The notes: generated from the letters alone by a model not told the origin. Shown: positions 1 through 6,734, numbered from the stretch's first letter. The stretch: DNA of 7,666 bases from Actinomycetota bacterium (GCA_013812465.1 JACCTK010000126.1:1-7666); one strand, 5' to 3'. Translations and numbers: made by a program.

Positions 1-688
1 GCTTGGCGTCAGCAGGGTCGAAGCGGCGGAAATCGATGTCGACGCGGCTCAGGAAGGGCTCGAGCTCGACGCTCCTCGCGGGGACGACCGCCGTGCCGCC
101 CGGAGGAAGCGCGGCGATCACCTCTGCGTTCGCCTCAGCCACGCGCTCGACCGTTTCCAGCAGCTCCAGATGCTCGGGGCCGATGTGCGAGACGACGGCG
201 ATGTTGGGCCGGGCGATCGCGCTCAACGCCGCCACCTGGCCGAGCCCGCGCATACCCATCTCGGTAATCAGGATCTCTGTCTCCGGCTCGAGCCGGCAGA
301 CGGTCAAGGGCAGCCCGATCTCGTTGTTCAGGCTCTTCTCCGGCCAAAGAGTCGCCGCATGAGGAGCGCAGAGCGCTGCCAGGATGTCCTTCGTCGACGT
401 CTTGCCGGCAGACCCCACGACGGCAACGACGCGCGCGCTGCTCTTCGAGCGAACCAGCGACGCGAGCGCGGCGAGCGCAGCCTCCTGGTCGTCCGGGACG
501 AGCGTCGCAGCGCCGCGCGAGCGAGCGTCGTCGACGTGCTCTACACCGAAGTTCAGCGCGACGAAGAGATCGCCGGGTCCGACGTCTCGCGAGTCGGCCT
601 TGATTCCGGTGATCGACCGATCGCGATCACCACCGTCGAGCCACCCGAGTCCCAACTCCGCGATCTCGTCGAACGAGATCGGGATCAC
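1..688 (-). CDS. murF: MurF, UDP-MurNAc-tripeptide:D-Ala-D-Ala ligase, N-terminal part (runs off left edge)
   Basis: Cytoplasmic ATP-dependent ligase that adds D-Ala-D-Ala to UDP-MurNAc-tripeptide, the last soluble step of the peptidoglycan precursor pathway. The 229 visible codons hold the N-terminal UDP-substrate domain (about residues 1-85) and the first part of the central ATPase domain. The P-loop GSAGKTSTK is at residues 92-100, the MurF-typical NNEIGLPL at 121-128 and SHIGPEHLE at 167-175. The start is GTG at 688: an in-frame TAA lies eight codons upstream inside a repeat, and no other ATG, GTG or TTG lies between. Only a weak GGGG precedes it. It follows murE in the usual dcw order, but across a repeat-filled 189-bp gap. 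Oddity: where E. coli MurF has carbamylated K202 (AKGE motif), this protein reads ANAE, with Asn188. The family call is secure; activity cannot be judged from a fragment. Confidence 0.95.
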   Translation of the reverse strand, partial: MIPISFDEIAELGLGWLDGGDRDRSITGIKADSRDVGPGDLFVALNFGVEHVDDARSRGAATLVPDDQEAALAALASLVRSKSSARVVAVVGSAGKTSTKDILAALCAPHAATLWPEKSLNNEIGLPLTVCRLEPETEILITEMGMRGLGQVAALSAIARPNIAVVSHIGPEHLELLETVERVAEANAEVIAALPPGGTAVVPARSVELEPFLSRVDIDFRRFDPADAK

Positions 689-698
689 GAGAGCCCCA

Positions 699-773
699 GG
701 CGGACGTCTTTACAGTGCCTGGCACTGTAAACGTGAAGAGTCTGCGCCAATTGCTCCCCAGTTTTCGATCTCA
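699..773 (+). repeat. Palindrome-centred repeat element, copy A (murF-proximal)
   Basis: Copy A of a three-member element. It contains the 19-bp perfect palindrome TACAGTGCCTGGCACTGTA at 711-729, centred on 720; in this copy the dyad extends to 23 bp (709-731). Positions 699-748 match copy B (807-856) at 47 of 50 bases, and weaker similarity continues to about 790. It ends 11 nt from the murF start codon and supplies the in-frame stop that fixes that start. Read along the operon, the palindrome could form a 9-bp stem with a 5-nt loop, but no U-run follows. It resembles REP-type elements in form; no associated transposase is visible in the window. Confidence 0.85.
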
Positions 774-806
774 GCCCAGTGTTTTCGGCTCGGGTCCACC
801 CTCTCG

Positions 807-880
807 GGCGGACGTCTTTACAGTGCCTGGCACTGTAGGCGTGAAAAGTCTGCGCCGATCGTTCCACAGCTCCAACGTCA
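807..880 (+). repeat. Palindrome-centred repeat element, copy B (murE-proximal)
   Basis: Copy B, tandem to copy A at a 108-bp offset. It has the same 19-bp palindrome at 819-837, centred on 828, and the same 12-nt left flank (807-818). To the right of the palindrome lies GGCGTGAAAAGTCTGCGCC (838-856), and similarity continues to the murE stop codon (878-880), whose TCA complement lies exactly 50 nt from the palindrome centre. Copy C shows the same distance to the kinase stop codon. The element therefore begins at, or overlaps, the 3' end of murE. Confidence 0.85.
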
Positions 881-2335
881 GCCCGTCGTTCTGAGCTCGG
901 CGAGCTCGGCGAGGGCCTCGCGCACCACCACTCGATCGTCGAACGGCTGCACGCTGCCCGCGATCTCCTGCCCCTGCTCATGGCCTTTGCCGGCGACGAC
1001 GAGGATGTCGCCCGGCTCGGCCAGCCCGACAGCTCGGTAGATCGCGCTGCGCCGGTCGGGATCGATCTCGACATCCATTCCGGCACCCTGGAGCACGTCC
1101 TGAATGATCGCCAGCGGGTCTTCCGAGCGGGGATTGTCAGACGTCACGATCGCGACGTCCGCGCGCTCCGCTGCGACCTTCCCCATCAGCGGTCGTTTCC
1201 CGCGATCCCGATCTCCTCCTGCGCCGAATACGACGATCACCCGTCCCTTGCCGAGGTCACGCGCCGCCCGCAGAACGGTTTCGAGCGATTCCGGGGTGTG
1301 CGCGTAGTCGACGAGGACGGCGAATGGCTGGCCGGCGGCGATCGCTTCGAACCTCCCCGGAACCTGAGACACGCGCGCGACTCCCTGTTGAATCGACCCC
1401 TCGTCGAGATCGAGCAGCAGCGCGGCAGAGACGGCGCCGAGCACGTTCTCCACGTTGAAGATCCCACGCAGCGATGTCTCGATCTCGAGTCCGCCCGCCT
1501 GAAATCGACTGCCCTCGAGAGTCAGCTCGAGATCCTCGGCGCGAATCTCGGCCGTGGCGTCGAGGCCGAACGTCACGAGCGGCGCGCGGTGCGACTCGGC
1601 GAGCTCGGCTGCCAGCCGCTGTCCCCACTCGTCGCCCAGATTGACTGCTGCGGGCGGCGGCTGCGGTCCTGTGAAAAGCCGCCGCTTCGCCTGAAAGTAC
1701 TCCTCCATCGTCCCGTGCAGGTCGAGGTGGTCCTGGCTCAGGTTCGTGAACACGAGGGCGTCGAACCCGACCCGGTCGAGCCGCCTGAACGCGGCGCCAT
1801 GCGACGAGGCTTCGATCGCGGCGCTCCGATCCCCCGAGTCGGCCATCTCGCGAAAGACACGCTGAAGCTCGATCGCCTCGGGCGTGGTGAACGGCGCCAC
1901 ACGCTCCTCCCCGCCTACTACCCAGCGCACCGTCCCCACCAGCCCGGGCCTGCGTCCCGCCGCCTCGAGCATCGAGTGCAGGAGGACCGTAGTGGTGGTC
2001 TTCCCGTTCGTGCCCGTCACGCCCACGATCTCGAGCTCCCGGGTCGGCTCACCGAAGAACACGTCCGCCGCCACGGCCATCGCCGCGCGCACATCCTCGA
2101 CGACGAGTTGGGGAACATCGACGTCGAGCACACGCTCTACCACGAGCGCCAGGGCGCCATTTTCGATCGCCTCCCACGCGAGATCGTGCCCGTCAACCCG
2201 TTCGCCGCGGACACAGAAGAACAATGCGCCGGCCGAGACGCTGCGCGTGTCGTAGGCGAGATCGCCGATCGCGACCGGCCGGGCGCCGGTCACCTCGCTC
2301 GGGGCCAGCGCCCGGATCAGCGCCTCGAGATCCAC
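878..2335 (-). CDS. murE: MurE, UDP-MurNAc-L-Ala-D-Glu:meso-diaminopimelate ligase
   Basis: Cytoplasmic ATP-dependent ligase that adds the third amino acid to the peptidoglycan stem peptide. At 485 aa it has normal family length. The N-terminal substrate domain covers about residues 1-100. The ATPase domain carries P-loop GVTGTNGKTTTT at 105-116, the NLSQDHLDLHGTMEEYF segment at 198-214 and the carbamylated-lysine equivalent K217 (YFQAK). The C-terminal domain has DYAHTPESLE (343-352), GAGGDRDRGKRP (371-382), DNPR (400-403) and GKGHEQGQE (449-457). DNPR is the known signature of meso-DAP-adding enzymes, so a DAP-type wall is inferred. The GTG start at 2335 lies 22 nt after the ftsI stop. It gives the usual N-terminus but has no clear Shine-Dalgarno, so coupling to ftsI is likely. 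A more upstream start near 2461 would overlap ftsI by about 100 bp and is unlikely. Confidence 0.96.
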   Translation of the reverse strand: MDLEALIRALAPSEVTGARPVAIGDLAYDTRSVSAGALFFCVRGERVDGHDLAWEAIENGALALVVERVLDVDVPQLVVEDVRAAMAVAADVFFGEPTRELEIVGVTGTNGKTTTTVLLHSMLEAAGRRPGLVGTVRWVVGGEERVAPFTTPEAIELQRVFREMADSGDRSAAIEASSHGAAFRRLDRVGFDALVFTNLSQDHLDLHGTMEEYFQAKRRLFTGPQPPPAAVNLGDEWGQRLAAELAESHRAPLVTFGLDATAEIRAEDLELTLEGSRFQAGGLEIETSLRGIFNVENVLGAVSAALLLDLDEGSIQQGVARVSQVPGRFEAIAAGQPFAVLVDYAHTPESLETVLRAARDLGKGRVIVVFGAGGDRDRGKRPLMGKVAAERADVAIVTSDNPRSEDPLAIIQDVLQGAGMDVEIDPDRRSAIYRAVGLAEPGDILVVAGKGHEQGQEIAGSVQPFDDRVVVREALAELAELRTTG

Positions 2336-2357
2336 CGTGTGCAGGCTAGAGGAAGGT

Positions 2358-4046
2358 TCAATCCTGGGAACCGGTCGTACGCGGCGCATCGGGCGGAACC
2401 TCGAGATGCTGAAGGTTGAACCGAGCAATCTGCTTGAACGCCGGCGCCGCGACCGTGCCACCGTAGATGGAGCCGCTCGGCTCGTCCACCATGACCATGA
2501 TCACCAGTCGCGGTTTAGTCGCGGGGACGAGCCCCACGAAGGAGGCGACGTACCGCGTGTGCGAGTAGCGGCCGTCCGGATCGATCTTGGCGGCGGTGCC
2601 CGTCTTCCCGGCCACCGTGTAGCCGGGAATGGCGGCCTCGGTTCCGGTTCCCTCGATGACGACGCCACGAAGCATGTCGAGCATCTGCTTCGAGACCTCT
2701 CGGGAGACAACTCGGCGTCCGCGTCCCTGCTCGTACGGGTTCCCGTCCATCCGGTCGACGAGATGCGGCTGAACGAGCACTCCGCCGTTGGCGATCGCGG
2801 CGTATGCCCGCGCCATCTGGATCGGCGTAACCGCGATGCCATGGCCGATCGGGACCGTCCCGATCGTCGAGCCCGACCATTGATCGAGGGGGAGCGCGAA
2901 CCCGGACGACTCGCCGGGGAAGTCGATTCCCGTCGTCTTCCCGAATCCAAAGCGATCGATCCAGCTCGCGAGGCGTCCTTCTCCGAGCCGCTGCGCGATC
3001 GTGATGGTGCCGATGTTCGAGGAGCGCTCGACGATCTCACGCACGCTCAGTCGCTCGGTGCCGCGCGTATGGGACTCGCGGATGACGCGGTCGGCGACAT
3101 TGAGCGACGGCGGGAGCACGAAGGAGCTCGATGGCCCCACGACGCCTTCCTGCAAGCCCGCGGACACCGTCACCAGCTTGAAGGTCGATCCCGGCTCGTA
3201 CGTATCGGTCACGGCCCGATTTCGCCGGCGATCGGGTCGCGTCGTCGCAAAGCGGTTTGCGTTGAAGCCTGGCGCGGTGGCCATCGCCAGCACGGCTCCG
3301 GTATGCGGATCCATCACGATCGCAGAGGCCGCACGAGCCCCGTGCTGGCGGACGGTCTCCGCGAGCACCGCCTCGGCATTGGCCTGGATCTGATGGTCGA
3401 GCGTGAGCCGCACGTTTCGCCCAGGGCTCTCCGGCCGAGTCGAGACGACATCGAGCGCGCGACCGAAGGGATCCTTGACGACGGTCTGACTGCCGGGCTT
3501 GCCTCCGAGGGTCTTCTCGAGTGACCGCTCGAGACCCTCGAGGCCCTTGTTGTCCAGACCCGCGTAGCCCAGCACCTGCGACGCGACCGGGCCTTGCGGA
3601 TAGGTCCGTAGCTCCTCGGAATAGAAGCCGAGCCCGGCGAAGCCGAGCTCCTCGAGCGCCTCGGCCTTCAACGGATCGACTTTTCGGGCGACGTAGACGA
3701 ATCCGCGCGAGCGATCGATCAGCGGTGGATAGACGGCCGCCGGTTGCAGGTCGAACGCCTCTGAGACCGCGAGGGTGAGGCGTTTCGGGCGGTCGACCTG
3801 TCTCGGGTTCGCATACACGGTGGTCGTCCGCTCGCCGATCGCCAACGGCTCACCGTTTCGGTCGAAGATCGTCCCGCGAGCAGCCGGGACGACAACGGTC
3901 TCGCGGTGCTGGCGGACGGCCATGGCGGCGTACGCGTTCCCGTTGACGACCTGCAGCCAGAACGCGCGTGCGAGCGCGATCCCGAGGATCGCCACGAACG
4001 CCGCTGCCAGCAGGACGATGCGCCGGTTCGTCGTCGCCCTCGTCAC
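2358..4046 (-). CDS. ftsI: FtsI/PBP2-type septal peptidoglycan transpeptidase (class B penicillin-binding protein)
   Basis: Membrane-anchored D,D-transpeptidase that cross-links peptidoglycan at the division septum, working with FtsW and the FtsQ/L/B complex. The 562-aa protein has a short basic N-terminus, one membrane segment (about residues 9-30), a dimerisation/pedestal domain opening with RGTIFDRNGEPLA (57-69), and a transpeptidase domain from about 215. Catalytic motifs are complete: STFK at 287-290 (nucleophile Ser287), SSN at 342-344 and KTGT at 481-484. No PASTA repeats follow; the protein ends in a short tail. The start is GTG at 4046, overlapping the ftsL stop by 4 nt (GTGA), which indicates translational coupling. 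Position between ftsL and murE is the standard dcw order and favours the division PBP over an elongation paralogue. Confidence 0.95.
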   Translation of the reverse strand: MTRATTNRRIVLLAAAFVAILGIALARAFWLQVVNGNAYAAMAVRQHRETVVVPAARGTIFDRNGEPLAIGERTTTVYANPRQVDRPKRLTLAVSEAFDLQPAAVYPPLIDRSRGFVYVARKVDPLKAEALEELGFAGLGFYSEELRTYPQGPVASQVLGYAGLDNKGLEGLERSLEKTLGGKPGSQTVVKDPFGRALDVVSTRPESPGRNVRLTLDHQIQANAEAVLAETVRQHGARAASAIVMDPHTGAVLAMATAPGFNANRFATTRPDRRRNRAVTDTYEPGSTFKLVTVSAGLQEGVVGPSSSFVLPPSLNVADRVIRESHTRGTERLSVREIVERSSNIGTITIAQRLGEGRLASWIDRFGFGKTTGIDFPGESSGFALPLDQWSGSTIGTVPIGHGIAVTPIQMARAYAAIANGGVLVQPHLVDRMDGNPYEQGRGRRVVSREVSKQMLDMLRGVVIEGTGTEAAIPGYTVAGKTGTAAKIDPDGRYSHTRYVASFVGLVPATKPRLVIMVMVDEPSGSIYGGTVAAPAFKQIARFNLQHLEVPPDAPRTTGSQD

Positions 4047-4378
4047 TTCCGGAGCCGTACGAAGACGACCGTCTCCGGATCCGCCTCGGCGAGCCCGAGG
4101 TTCGTGGTCGCGATGCGCTGGATACGCGCGGTAGCGGAGGCGCTCGAGAGCTCGGAGCGGAGGTTGGCGATGTCCGACTTGAGCTCGGAACGCTCGCGTC
4201 CCACGTCGTCGAGCTGGAGATTGAGCCGGAGCACGGTCACGTTCACCGCGACCACGCCCGCGAGCAGAATCGCGAAGAAAACGATCCAGATGACGCCGCC
4301 TCCTAGCAGACGGGGCCGCCGCGAGACCGACCGCGGACGACCTCGGCCGATGCGCAGGCCTTCAGCGATGGAGCCCAT
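4043..4378 (-). CDS. ftsL: FtsL-like division protein (single-pass membrane protein with coiled coil)
   Basis: Predicted bitopic division protein of 111 aa; FtsL helps recruit and activate the FtsW-FtsI septal synthase. The cytoplasmic N-terminus is rich in Arg (residues 9-23). A single hydrophobic segment lies at about 29-47, followed by a charged heptad-like coiled coil (about 48-82). The conserved-style tail has TTNLGLAEADPETVVFVRL at 91-109. FtsL sequences are poorly conserved, so the call rests mainly on topology, size and position between rsmH and ftsI. The ATG at 4378 shares one base with the rsmH stop (TGATG) and has GAAGG 4 nt upstream, so coupling is likely. The open frame extends much further upstream (to 4888), but that part is antisense-free shadow of rsmH with no membrane or family signal. 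FtsB-like identity is the main alternative. Confidence 0.85.
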   Translation of the reverse strand: MGSIAEGLRIGRGRPRSVSRRPRLLGGGVIWIVFFAILLAGVVAVNVTVLRLNLQLDDVGRERSELKSDIANLRSELSSASATARIQRIATTNLGLAEADPETVVFVRLRK

Positions 4379-5337
4379 CAGACCTTCACCGCTACTCGAA
4401 GTCGAGCGGACGCCGCGCGCGGATTCGCGTCGAGCTCCCGGGCGGAGGGCCGAACCGGGCGCGGGGTGAGGATCCGTAGCTCGGGCTCGTGACCGCAAAC
4501 GCAGATCGGAAGCTCGGGAGGACACGTGCAACCGCGCGCCAGGTCGCGGAGAAAGTGCTTCACGATCCGATCCTCGAGCGAGTGAAAGCTGATGACCGCC
4601 AGTCGCCCGCCCGGGCGGAGCATCTCGAAGGCCGCGGGAAGCCCGGCCGTGAGCGACTCGAGCTCGTGGTTCACCTCGATCCGCAGCGCCTGGAAGACGC
4701 GCTTCGCGGGATGGCCTTCGCCGAATCGCGCCGGCGCGGGAATCGACGCGCGCACGATGTCGACGAGCTGTCCGGTGCGGTCGATCGGCGCCTCGGCACG
4801 CCGGCGGACGATGCCGCGCGCTATCTGACGCGCATAGCGCTCTTCCCCGTACCGTCGGAAGATCGTGGCCAGCTCCCGCTCGTCCCACGTGTTCACGATC
4901 TCGGCCGCGCTCGGCTCGTCCGACGGATCCATCCGCATGTCGAGCGGAGCATCGGTCGCGTAGGAGAATCCGCGCTCCGGTCGGTCGACCTGCATCGACG
5001 ACAGCCCGAGATCGAGCAGCACGACGTCCGCCTTGACGCCGTTCCCGGCCAGTTGCGAGAGGACAACGGCATAGTCGCCCCGCAGGAACCTCATCTGCAC
5101 ACCGCGCGCGGACGCTTTCGCCCGGTCGAAGTACGGCCGAACGGCCGGATCACGATCGACTGCGATCAGCTTTCCCTCGCCCGCGAGATCGTCCGCGAGC
5201 AGGCGGGAGTGCCCACCTGCGCCGAAGGTCGCGTCGAGAACCGTTTCCCCCGGATGCACGGAGACGAGCTCGCGCACCTCGTCAGCGAGAACCGGGGTGT
5301 GATCAGCTGCGTCTGTCCGCAAGACGTTCGGCAACAT
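4378..5337 (-). CDS. rsmH: RsmH (MraW), 16S rRNA m4C1402 N4-methyltransferase
   Basis: SAM-dependent enzyme that N4-methylates C1402 of 16S rRNA in the ribosomal P site. At 319 aa it has typical length. The N-terminus carries HTPVLADEV (13-21), the SAM-binding motif I is DATFGAGGHS (35-44), and the RsmH signature stretches DRPERGFSY (118-126), FQALRIEVNHELE (215-227) and ISFHSLEDRIVKHF (249-262) are all present. A CxCx6CxC cysteine cluster at 270-281 is a feature shared by many RsmH proteins. The ATG at 5337 lies inside the mraZ 3' end (35-nt overlap) and has GGGAG 8 nt upstream, which supports it. The stop overlaps the ftsL start by one base. Confidence 0.97.
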   Translation of the reverse strand: MLPNVLRTDAADHTPVLADEVRELVSVHPGETVLDATFGAGGHSRLLADDLAGEGKLIAVDRDPAVRPYFDRAKASARGVQMRFLRGDYAVVLSQLAGNGVKADVVLLDLGLSSMQVDRPERGFSYATDAPLDMRMDPSDEPSAAEIVNTWDERELATIFRRYGEERYARQIARGIVRRRAEAPIDRTGQLVDIVRASIPAPARFGEGHPAKRVFQALRIEVNHELESLTAGLPAAFEMLRPGGRLAVISFHSLEDRIVKHFLRDLARGCTCPPELPICVCGHEPELRILTPRPVRPSARELDANPRAASARLRVAVKV

Positions 5338-5734
5338 CGCCCGCGCTCCCTTCGATCGCGTTCAAATGGGTGTTCCATCCGGATCGGTCCCAGATCTCGA
5401 TGTGGTCATGCACTCCGGCGAGGACAACCTCCTTGGAGAGCCCCGCGTGCGTCCCCAGGTGCGGAGGGACGAGAACCCGCCCCTGCTTGTCGAGCTCCGC
5501 AACGGTCGCGCCGGCGAAGACGAAGCGCTTCATCTCACGGGCCTCTCTGGTGAGCGAATCGAGCTCGGCGATCCGCGCCACGTTCGCGTCCCAGCTCCCC
5601 CGCGGGTAGACGTCGATGTTCTTTTCGATCCCTCGAGCCAGTACGACCCCGCCCGCCAGCGCATCGCGAAACCGCACCGGCAGTGTGAGCCGGTTCTTCT
5701 CGTCGACTGTGTGCTCGTACTCGCCGTAGAACAT
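5303..5734 (-). CDS. mraZ: MraZ, AbrB-like transcriptional regulator of the dcw cluster
   Basis: DNA-binding protein of 143 aa that is the usual first gene of dcw clusters; in E. coli it represses its own operon by binding TGGGN direct repeats. It has two SpoVT/AbrB-type half-domains, each with the family DxxxR motif: DEKNR at 11-15 followed by LTLPVRFRDAL, and DKQGR at 82-86 followed by VLVPPHL. The start ATG at 5734 gives the canonical MFYGEY N-terminus. The nearest Shine-Dalgarno, AGGAG at 5754-5750, is 15 nt away, longer than usual. Four candidate MraZ boxes lie directly upstream (5756-5790), so autoregulation is strongly suggested by the sequence. The 3' end overlaps rsmH by 35 nt. Confidence 0.97.
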   Translation of the reverse strand: MFYGEYEHTVDEKNRLTLPVRFRDALAGGVVLARGIEKNIDVYPRGSWDANVARIAELDSLTREAREMKRFVFAGATVAELDKQGRVLVPPHLGTHAGLSKEVVLAGVHDHIEIWDRSGWNTHLNAIEGSAGDVAERLADRRS

Positions 5735-5755
5735 GGATTCAGCGCGGATCTCCTA

Positions 5756-5790
5756 CCCACGGATCCCCACATTACTCCACTTCGTCCCAC
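5756..5790 (-). promoter_or_regulatory. MraZ operator: four GTGGG-type boxes at 10-bp period
   Basis: Read on the minus strand, GTGGG, GTGGA, GTGGG and GTGGG begin at 5790, 5780, 5770 and 5760, each separated by 5 nt. This matches the known E. coli MraZ operator architecture of TGGGN direct repeats with 5-nt spacers, here with four units instead of three. Boxes 1 and 2 fall in the spacer of the candidate promoter, box 3 touches its -10 element and box 4 lies beyond it, an arrangement that suits autorepression. Confidence 0.88.
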
Positions 5791-5797
5791 CACGCAA
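5769..5797 (-). promoter_or_regulatory. Candidate mraZ/dcw operon promoter
   Basis: On the minus strand TTGCGT (5797-5792) and TAATGT (5774-5769) are separated by 17 bp. Each matches the sigma-70 consensus only partly (TTGnnn, TAnnnT), but the spacing is ideal, the location between the preceding gene and mraZ is right, and the MraZ boxes overlap it. The predicted transcript would start near 5762, giving a leader of about 28 nt. Confidence 0.45.
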
Positions 5798-5826
5798 CCC
5801 TTACGCCCCATCTCGAGCACGAGCGC

Positions 5827-5894
5827 GTTCTTAACAGTGCCTGGCACTGTAGGCGTGACGATTCAGCGACGATTCCTCCGCACGGTCCCCGTCA
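5827..5894 (+). repeat. Palindrome-centred repeat element, copy C (between sugar kinase and mraZ)
   Basis: Third copy, in the same orientation as copies A and B but about 5 kb away. The 17-bp core palindrome ACAGTGCCTGGCACTGT is at 5834-5850, centred on 5842, followed by AGGCGTGA exactly as in copy B. Read on the minus strand from the kinase stop to the palindrome, 29 of 44 bases match copy B without a gap, and the stop-codon complement TCA (5892-5894) is 50 nt from the centre, as in copy B. It lies upstream of the MraZ boxes and fills most of the kinase-mraZ gap. No U-run follows the potential hairpin on either strand. Confidence 0.78.
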
Positions 5895-6719
5895 GAGTGA
5901 GACGTGTTCTGCATGGACGCCGGGGCCCGCCAGGGCGCCGGCCCCACACCGTGCGGCGAAGGCTAGGGCGTCAGCCGTTTCGAGCCCGGACGCCAGTGCG
6001 AAAGCCAGCCCGGACACGAAGCAGTCTCCGGCCCCATACGAGTCGGCGCGCGGCACCGGAGGCGGCGCGGCCGTGAACGGCCCGCCCGGCTGCGCCCAGC
6101 CGCCCAAGGCGCCCGAGGTCGTCACGACGAGCTGCGGGACGGGATCGAGGTCGCCGGACTGGTACAGCTCGGCCTCGTCCTTTCCGCTCCCGACGAGCGC
6201 GTCCAGCTCGACCCCGCCGCGGCGCAATGTGGCCAGTTCGCGCGCGGTCGCGACGAGCACACGACCTCGGCGGGCGGCACGCAGCGCGTCGACGTCTCCG
6301 GCGCAGAAATAGACGGCATCGCAGCGAGCGAGCTCGAGCCAGGGAAGCGACGTGTCGTGGCCGCGCGGGCCGACCTTCGGCCCGATGGTGGTGATCGTGC
6401 GCTCCCCCACCCCGTCGACGTACGTGAATCCTCGACGCTGCGGCGGTTCCACAGACGTCGCGTGAACCTCGATCCCCCGCGCCTCGAGCTCGGCCTTCGC
6501 CGCCTGGCCAGGCTCGTCTGCCGTGAGTGCGGTGAAGAAGAGCACCGAGTCGGCAAGCCGCGCGAGCTGCACCGCCGCCACCGAGCCGCCGCCCGCGGCC
6601 TCGGTCCACGACTCCTCCGCAGAGACGATCTCGCCGGGGCGCGGCACGTGCTCGACCGGAAGAAACTCGATCAGCTCGACATGGCCAACGACAGCGGCGC
6701 GCACCTGACCCATGCTCAC
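5892..6719 (-). CDS. PfkB-family carbohydrate/nucleoside kinase, substrate unknown
   Basis: Ribokinase-fold kinase that would phosphorylate a sugar or nucleoside hydroxyl with ATP. Counting from the ATG at 6713 (273 aa), the glycine-rich substrate-side motif GGGSVAAVQLARL is at 41-53 and the C-terminal PfkB signature DSYGAGDCFVSGLAF at 224-238, with the expected catalytic base Asp230. GSGKDEAEL at 175-183 fits the NxxE-type region. It is on the short side for the family (usually about 290-330 aa) but has no visible truncation. The GTG at 6719 is preferred because GGAGG lies 10 nt upstream; the ATG two codons later would be 16 nt away. It is upstream of and co-directional with the dcw operon, and diverges from a sigma factor gene across a very short gap. 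The substrate cannot be read from sequence or context. Confidence 0.88.
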   Translation of the reverse strand: MSMGQVRAAVVGHVELIEFLPVEHVPRPGEIVSAEESWTEAAGGGSVAAVQLARLADSVLFFTALTADEPGQAAKAELEARGIEVHATSVEPPQRRGFTYVDGVGERTITTIGPKVGPRGHDTSLPWLELARCDAVYFCAGDVDALRAARRGRVLVATARELATLRRGGVELDALVGSGKDEAELYQSGDLDPVPQLVVTTSGALGGWAQPGGPFTAAPPPVPRADSYGAGDCFVSGLAFALASGLETADALAFAARCGAGALAGPGVHAEHVSL

Positions 6720-6729
6720 AGATGCGTGT

Positions 6730-6734
6730 CCTCC
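6730..6734 (-). promoter_or_regulatory. Ribosome binding site deciding the kinase start
   Basis: GGAGG on the minus strand is 10 nt from GTG 6719 and 16 nt from ATG 6713, which favours the GTG start. The site falls inside the longest possible reading of the divergent sigma factor gene (ATG 6722), a mild argument for a later sigma start. Confidence 0.5.

Noticed and set aside
709..731. Palindrome in copy A as a Rho-independent terminator between murE and murF
   Set aside because: A stem of about 9 bp with a 5-nt loop is possible, but no U-rich tract follows on either strand, and murF has to be transcribed beyond it. Copies B and C also lack a tail.
699..856. CRISPR-like array in the murE-murF gap
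   Set aside because: Only two units with a spacer that is itself partly similar, no further repeats, no cas genes; a tandem duplication explains it.
893..910. Two tandem GAGCTCGGC 9-mers
   Set aside because: They encode the ELAELAEL end of MurE; simple codon repetition in a helix in GC-rich DNA.
980..2419. Long plus-strand open frame (479 codons) opposite murE, and similar ones at 2337-3524, 4489-5553 and 5366-6076
   Set aside because: These are antisense to well-supported dcw genes, have Arg-rich low-complexity translations and no recognisable domain; they are expected in high-GC DNA.
4379..4888. Upstream extension of the ftsL frame to 281 codons
   Set aside because: The extra part overlaps rsmH in another frame, is Arg/Ala-rich without domain features, and the TGATG junction with a good ribosome site supports the short form.
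6502..6513. GCCTGGCCAGGC palindrome resembling the repeat core
   Set aside because: It lies within the kinase coding sequence, differs from the element core and lacks its flanks.
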